Below are positions 59,614 through 64,000 of a stretch of DNA of 64,000 bases, in pieces. Location of the stretch: NCBI GenBank assembly GCA_964593795.1, contig CAZQJC010000040.1, positions 1 through 64,000 of the forward strand, in the 5' to 3' direction. This DNA comes from JAHFDS01 sp964593795. GTDB lineage: Bacteria > Myxococcota_A > Polyangia > JAHFDS01. The number at the start of each line of letters is the position of its first letter. Position 1 is the first letter of the stretch. The position numbers and the translations under genes were made by a program. Under the pieces are notes generated by a model that was not told where the DNA came from, made no database searches, and worked only from the letters and a program-made list of their open reading frames with translations.

Positions 59614-59857
59614 GCGCCCGCTGCAGGCGCGAAACGCGGCGAGACGCCGTCTTCTTCTTGATGAGGCCCTTCTGGGCGGCCTTGTCGAGCGCCTCGATGG
59701 CCTGCTTGATGTCCGGCGTCGCCGTCGCGGGCGCCGAGGCGAGCTTGGCGCGCGCGTCCTTGATCTTGCTGCGCATCGTGGACTTCTGCGTGACGTTGGA
59801 GACACGCACCTTGAGGCGCTGACGATTCCGCTTCTCTGCCGACTTCACGTTGGCCAC
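59588..59857 (-). CDS. rpsT: 30S ribosomal protein S20
   Basis: An 89-residue basic protein beginning ANVKSAEKRNRQRLKVRVSN with STMRSKIKDARAKL and the C-terminal GLIKKKTASRRVSRLQRALNA, the S20 signature throughout. It binds 16S rRNA early in 30S assembly. The gene converges on holA and overlaps its end by 26 bases, so the S20 stop lies inside holA coding sequence; no terminator can be seen before holA. The neighbourhood of holA and rpsT is common in bacteria. Confidence 0.97.
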   Translation of the reverse strand: MANVKSAEKRNRQRLKVRVSNVTQKSTMRSKIKDARAKLASAPATATPDIKQAIEALDKAAQKGLIKKKTASRRVSRLQRALNAATAKK

Positions 59858-59939
59858 TGCTCGGTCCTCCGGTAAGAGCCCCGCGTTCTACGCCCCGGGC
59901 CAGCGGAAGTCAAGCGAGCTGGCCGCCGCCCGCCCCCCG

Positions 59940-61661
59940 TCACTCGGCGGGGGCGACGCCGCCCATGATCCCGCCGCCCTTGCTGCCGATCGCGTACTCG
60001 AGCGACACGAGGGTCGCGATCTCGTGCCCGTCCTTGCCGAGCCCGGAGCCGGCGACGTACTGGGGCCAGATCGAGATGACCGCCCGTTCGAGGTTGAGCG
60101 ACAGCTTGTAGCCGAAGGCGCCGCCGACGTGCGGCAGGAGCAGGGTCGCGGTCAGCCGGTGGTCGAGCAGGCCCGCGCTCGTGTAGCCGAGCTGCAGCGA
60201 GCCGCCGACGCCCACCTCGAGGCTCGAGCGGCCGCAGCGGCTCGTGCCGCCGACGAGCAGGTGCGCGCGCAGCCGGGCCAGGGCGTCCGAGCGCAGGGTC
60301 TGGAGGCCGAAGTAGTCCGTGTCGAGGATGGCGCCGCCGCCGTGCGCCACGCAGTCCGGCCCGAGGTGGACCTCGGCCCCGTAGTAGGCGCCGAGCTGCA
60401 AGGCGGTGTGCGCGCGCAGGAACACGGCCTCGAGGGACGACAGCGTCCAGCGCGGCTCGACCCCGAGGGCGACCGGCGCGACGAGGTGCCCCTCGCGGCG
60501 CACCCACACGGCGGTCGGGAGCTCGTCCTCGGCCGACGGCGAGCACACTCGCAGCTCGCCCATCACGTAGGCGTGGAGCACGTCGAGCACGGACGACGTG
60601 GCGGCGTCGAGCAGGTGGGCCCGGTGCTCCTGTGCCTCCGGCGTGCGCAGCAGGCCATCGCCGACCGCGCGCCACGTGTCGCCGCGGCGGTTGACGACCC
60701 AGCGCCCGCGCGCGTTCCACACGTCGTGGAAGGCGGCCGACGCGGTCACGCTCGACGCCACGCGGTTGAAGGCCATGTGCCCCGACGCGAACGCGTCGTG
60801 CAGGTAGTGGTCGGCGAACGCGTTGACGAGGAGCGCGCGCCGGATGGCCGTCTCGCTGGCGGGCTCCGAGGCCCGCGCGGCGGCGAGCGCGATCGCGAGC
60901 GCGTCGGCGTGGTAGCGGCGGAAGCCGCGCAGGACGTACGGGTGGAAGTGCTCGTAGTTCACGCGCGCGAGCAGCGAGTACTCCGAGAGGCTCGCCGCGG
61001 ACGCCTCGCCGGCCGGGCCCATGAGCTCGTCGGGCGACGCGACATGGTCGCCCGCGAGCGCCGCCGCCTGGGCGTAGAAGTGGGCGCGCTCGGCCCAGTG
61101 CGCGGTCCGCTCGAGCGCGTGGAGCCTTCGGACCTCGCCTGTGATCGCGTCGGCGCGCTCACCGAGCAGCGCCAGGGCGTCGAGCGCGTCGAGCGCGTCC
61201 TGGAGCGGCCACGCGCCGTCGGGGGCGAGGCCTCGCGCGGCGAGCCACGTCTGTGCGGACCGGCCCGTCCGCTCCGCCTCGACGATCGCGCGCGCCGCTG
61301 CGGAGAGCGTCGCAGCGTCGGTCCCGCCGAGGCGCTGCTGCGCGTCGATCACCCGGACGGCGGCGCGGTAGCGAACGTCCGTGCGCAGCCTCCGGGTGCG
61401 GACGAGGCGAGCCGAGGCCTCGACCTCCTCCGGCCGCCCGCAGACCGCGCGGAAGCGCACGCGGCGGGCGAACGTGTCGAGCGCGCCCGCCGTCCACGAG
61501 AGCCGCGCGCAGGCCTCGCGGTAGGTCTCGTACCCGATGGCCTCGTGCTCGTCGAAGTCGTAGGCGTGCGCGCTCGGGGCCGCGCCCAGGCTCGCCGCGA
61601 GGAGGGCGAGGGCCGCACCGAGGGCCCGCCGGGTCAGCCGCTGCGCTTGACGTCGTTCCAC
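59940..61661 (-). CDS. secreted phospholipase C / P1-nuclease-like protein
   Basis: Start is a GTG at 61659-61661, inside the end of mazG (28-base overlap). The 573-residue protein has a Sec signal (RALGAALALLAASLGAAPSAHA) with mature start YDFDEHEAIG. The central helical region has YEHFHPYVL and LLVNAFADHYLHDAFASGHM, the His/Asp metal pattern of zinc-dependent phospholipase C / S1-P1 nuclease folds. The last 150 residues are beta-rich with repeated aromatic strands (TDYFGLQTL, VGGSLQLGYT, AVISIWPQYVAG), like a small barrel or sandwich. It probably hydrolyses lipids or nucleic acids outside the cytoplasm. Confidence 0.75.
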   Translation of the reverse strand: MERRQAQRLTRRALGAALALLAASLGAAPSAHAYDFDEHEAIGYETYREACARLSWTAGALDTFARRVRFRAVCGRPEEVEASARLVRTRRLRTDVRYRAAVRVIDAQQRLGGTDAATLSAAARAIVEAERTGRSAQTWLAARGLAPDGAWPLQDALDALDALALLGERADAITGEVRRLHALERTAHWAERAHFYAQAAALAGDHVASPDELMGPAGEASAASLSEYSLLARVNYEHFHPYVLRGFRRYHADALAIALAAARASEPASETAIRRALLVNAFADHYLHDAFASGHMAFNRVASSVTASAAFHDVWNARGRWVVNRRGDTWRAVGDGLLRTPEAQEHRAHLLDAATSSVLDVLHAYVMGELRVCSPSAEDELPTAVWVRREGHLVAPVALGVEPRWTLSSLEAVFLRAHTALQLGAYYGAEVHLGPDCVAHGGGAILDTDYFGLQTLRSDALARLRAHLLVGGTSRCGRSSLEVGVGGSLQLGYTSAGLLDHRLTATLLLPHVGGAFGYKLSLNLERAVISIWPQYVAGSGLGKDGHEIATLVSLEYAIGSKGGGIMGGVAPAE

Positions 61662-62446
61662 GCGGCGTCCATCTCGGCGAGCGTCGCCTGCCCGACCGGG
61701 CGGTCGGTCGCCTCGAGTCGCGTCTCGACCGCGCGGAAACGGCGCTCGAACTTGCGGGTCGCGCCGCGCAGCGCGTCCTCCGGGTCGAGGTCGAGCTTGC
61801 GCGCGAGGTTGACCGTCGCGAACAGCAGATCCCCGAGCTCGTCCTTGATGTGTGCCCGGTCGCCGCCCGCGAGCGCGGCGTCGAGCTCGGCGAGCTCCTC
61901 GCGCACCTTGTCGCGCGGGCCGGCGGTGTCGGGCCAGTCGAACCCGACGCGGCTCGCCTTCTCGGTCAGGCGCCACGCGACGAGCAGCGCAGGTGCGCTC
62001 TTCGGCACGCCGTCGAGCGCGCTCGGCGACGTCGCGCCCTTCTTGCGACGTTCGGCGGCCTTTTGCTGCACCCACTGCGCGTGCACGGCCTCGAGGTCGC
62101 CACGCAGGGCCTCCGCCTCGGGCCCCTGCCCGAACACGTGCGGGTGGCGCCGGTACATCTTGTCGCAGATTGCGCCGACGACGTCGTCGATGCCGAAGCC
62201 GCCGGCCTCGCGCGCGCGCAGCGCCGACTGGAACACGATCTGGAAGAGAAGGTCGCCGAGCTCCTCGCAGTGCTCGCGCGCGGCGCCGTCCATCGCCTCG
62301 AGGACCTCGTACGTCTCCTCGACGAGGAACGGCTTGAGGCTCTCGAGCGTCTGCGCGCGATCCCAGGGACAGCCGTCGGGCGCGAGGAGGCGCTCCATGA
62401 GCGCGCACAGCTCGGCGAGGCGCGCACCGGGGGCGGGGGCGATCAT
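61634..62446 (-). CDS. mazG: nucleoside triphosphate pyrophosphohydrolase MazG
   Basis: A 270-residue protein with both MazG halves. The N-terminal domain has CPWDRAQTLESLKPFLVEETYEVLEA and REHCEELGDLLFQIVFQSALR with the metal-binding EExxE and ExxD pattern; RRHPHVFGQ follows. The C-terminal domain has GFDWPD, KVREELAEL and HIKDELGDLLFATVNLARKL. MazG cleans the pool of non-canonical NTPs and can lower ppGpp. It overlaps the glycosyltransferase gene by four bases upstream and the phospholipase-like gene downstream. Confidence 0.95.
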   Translation of the reverse strand: MIAPAPGARLAELCALMERLLAPDGCPWDRAQTLESLKPFLVEETYEVLEAMDGAAREHCEELGDLLFQIVFQSALRAREAGGFGIDDVVGAICDKMYRRHPHVFGQGPEAEALRGDLEAVHAQWVQQKAAERRKKGATSPSALDGVPKSAPALLVAWRLTEKASRVGFDWPDTAGPRDKVREELAELDAALAGGDRAHIKDELGDLLFATVNLARKLDLDPEDALRGATRKFERRFRAVETRLEATDRPVGQATLAEMDAAWNDVKRSG

Positions 62447-63996
62447 CGCGGCAGCTTAGCAGGGGGCTCGGACGCCTCGGGGATGCAGTCCGGGTGGAGC
62501 TTGTAGAGGATCGCCTGCCCTTCGGTGAGGACGGCCTGCAGGCACCGCGGGTGCGCCGACGCGGGATCGGCGACCGCCTTCGCGCCACCGTACGTCAGGT
62601 ACGTGGGATCCCAGATGAGGAAGTGCACCTTGGCGCCCAGCATGGAGGGGATGGCTCGATCGGGACGGTCGGGGGGATAGCCGGGCCACACCCCGCGGTG
62701 GCCCGTCAGCAAGGTCATCAGGCGCGGCTCCGGCGCCATGATCGCGGCGTCCCGGGGCACCACGGGGGTGAGCCGCTCGAGCAGCCGTACGTAGTCGACG
62801 GCGTACACCGGCACGCGATCCTCCCCGCGGCGGATGCTCTCCGCGAACGGCAGGGTCGCGGGCACGGCCGACAGCGCGACGACGCCCATCATCGCGGCTC
62901 CGAGGCGCCGGTCCTTCACGGCTCCCAGCGCGAAGGCGAGGCACGCGAGAAGGAAGGGCGCCAGCGGCACCCAGAACCGCTGCGTCAGAAACGGCCAGAC
63001 CATGAAGAGGGCCGCGTACGCGAGCACGAACGCGGTGAGCGGCGTCGCGCGGAGCCGGACCGCGCGCAAGAGGCCGAGCCCCACCGCGGCCAGCGGCGGC
63101 CACGCGAGCCACGGCAGCTCGAGGAAGCCCTGCGCGCCGGCGGGCAGGAGGATCTGCGCCAGCATCAGCGGATACACCGTCAGGTGACGATGCAGCCACT
63201 CGATCGCGCCCGAGGGCGCGTGCAGGGCGGGGCTCGCGACCGCGGGGGCGGCGCTGGCCGCCGCCGTCACGGCGGCGGTGATGTGCGTCGAGTGATCGAT
63301 GGAGCGGCCCGTCAGGTGCTCGCGGAGCATCCAGAGCGCGACCGGTAGGAGACCCGCGGCCCCGAAGAGGAGCGCCCGGCGGAACGCCGGTCCGAGGGCG
63401 CGCGCCCGCACCCCGTCGAGCAGCCACGCCGCCGCGATCGCGGGAAAGAGGAGGATGCCGACCTTGCGCAGGTACCACGCGCCCGCGCAGAGGAGCCCCA
63501 CGGCGACCGGGCGCGGCGTCTCGCGGCACGCGGTGGTCACGGCAGCGAGCGCGAGGAGCGCGAACACCGGCTCCGGCTGGATGCTGTGCGCCGAGAGCAG
63601 GAAGTGCGGCGACAGCGCGAGCGCCGCGGCGGCGAGGAGGGCGAGCGCGGGGCCCACGCGCGGGCGCAGGAGCGCCGGCAGGAGGGCGAGCGTCCCGAGC
63701 GAGGCGGCGATCCCCACGAGCTTGAGGGCGGCGTAGCTGCGCCCGAAGATCCACAGGATCGGCACGAGCAGCGCCGGGAAGCCGGGCGGGTAGTCGGTGT
63801 GCGGCGGGCCACCCGGGTAGTGCAGGTTCGAGAACCCCTTGCCCGCGGCGAGCGACTCCGCGAGCAGGACGTACTCCGCGCTGTCGCCGAACTCCTGGAG
63901 CAGCGAGCCGAGCGGGTAGCAGTAGAGGATGGCCGCGAGCCCGAGCAGGACCGCCGTGGCGGGGCGCAGCCAGGGTGGGCGCTCGGGGGGCGACAT
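62443..63996 (-). CDS. GT39/ArnT-like membrane glycosyltransferase
   Basis: A 517-residue polytopic protein that appears complete, with its ATG four bases from the window edge. The first loop has LQEFGDSAEYVLLAESLAAGKGF and HTDYPPGFPALL, which fit the acidic-pair and YPPGxP signature of GT-C transferases using polyprenyl-linked sugars. About eleven hydrophobic segments follow, then a soluble C-terminal domain from about 400. It is the second such enzyme in the window, and related only distantly to that at 49549-51021. It is coupled to mazG by a four-base overlap. Confidence 0.85.
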   Translation of the reverse strand: MSPPERPPWLRPATAVLLGLAAILYCYPLGSLLQEFGDSAEYVLLAESLAAGKGFSNLHYPGGPPHTDYPPGFPALLVPILWIFGRSYAALKLVGIAASLGTLALLPALLRPRVGPALALLAAAALALSPHFLLSAHSIQPEPVFALLALAAVTTACRETPRPVAVGLLCAGAWYLRKVGILLFPAIAAAWLLDGVRARALGPAFRRALLFGAAGLLPVALWMLREHLTGRSIDHSTHITAAVTAAASAAPAVASPALHAPSGAIEWLHRHLTVYPLMLAQILLPAGAQGFLELPWLAWPPLAAVGLGLLRAVRLRATPLTAFVLAYAALFMVWPFLTQRFWVPLAPFLLACLAFALGAVKDRRLGAAMMGVVALSAVPATLPFAESIRRGEDRVPVYAVDYVRLLERLTPVVPRDAAIMAPEPRLMTLLTGHRGVWPGYPPDRPDRAIPSMLGAKVHFLIWDPTYLTYGGAKAVADPASAHPRCLQAVLTEGQAILYKLHPDCIPEASEPPAKLPR

Positions 63997-64000
63997 TCGA

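Overview
The window is about 70-75 % GC, densely packed, and coded almost entirely in G/C-ending codons. Several features point to a delta-proteobacterium-like Myxococcota, most likely of the Polyangia type. These are many secreted lipoproteins with Gly/Ser/Thr-rich linkers just after the lipobox, a TIGR02147-family regulator operon, a Hanks kinase with an HRDISPSN catalytic loop, FHA proteins tied to a Tad pilus, and intergenic hexanucleotide arrays. This assignment is inferred from gene content; no rRNA or other marker was available. I saw no tRNA, rRNA, CRISPR array or intact mobile element.

Layout. (1) 1-3.9 kb: a minus-strand operon of lipoprotein, TIGR02147 regulator, lipoprotein, a tiny Cys-rich secreted peptide, and the start of what looks like a ligand-gated-channel-type ligand-binding protein broken by a stop codon; a divergent lipoprotein lies across an AT-rich, palindrome-rich control region. 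(2) 4-7 kb: an M28 peptidase lipoprotein, a beta-barrel protein and a headless histidine kinase remnant. (3) 7-13.6 kb: a lipid-modification block (YheT-type hydrolase; fatty acid hydroxylase, membrane protein and TetR regulator; lipoprotein; fatty acid desaturase and MerR regulator), with a large operator-like palindrome containing a perfect TTGACA in front of each of the two regulated operons, followed by a transposase remnant. (4) 13.6-21.7 kb: Ser/Thr kinase, M13 metallopeptidase, secreted proteins, the PLPBP-maf pair and a lamin-tail lipoprotein. (5) 22-24.7 kb: ruvC-ruvA-ruvB plus a cysteine-free glutaredoxin-like protein.

(6) 24.8-42.3 kb: a Tad-type pilus/secretion locus on the minus strand: pilins, prepilin peptidase, three TadE/TadG-like pseudopilins, CpaB, secretin, FHA-CpaF ATPase, TadB, TadC, a second TadA-like ATPase, two more FHA membrane proteins, a TPR lipoprotein, and finally glucokinase. 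Most genes overlap by 1-4 bases, so translation is tightly coupled; one terminator divides the locus into two blocks. A dual-specificity phosphatase lies just upstream. Three FHA domains plus this phosphatase suggest phospho-threonine control.

(7) 43-51 kb: a DUF2760-Hsp70-Hsp70 chaperone operon, then a metallo-beta-lactamase-fold protein and an ArnT/PMT-type glycosyltransferase. (8) 51-54.7 kb: ECF sigma factor, anti-sigma factor and HelD-like helicase. (9) 54.8-64 kb: small conserved proteins around a nested hairpin element, a DppB/DppC-type permease pair coupled to a receiver-domain protein, holA overlapping rpsT tail to tail, a phospholipase C-like secreted protein, mazG and another membrane glycosyltransferase.
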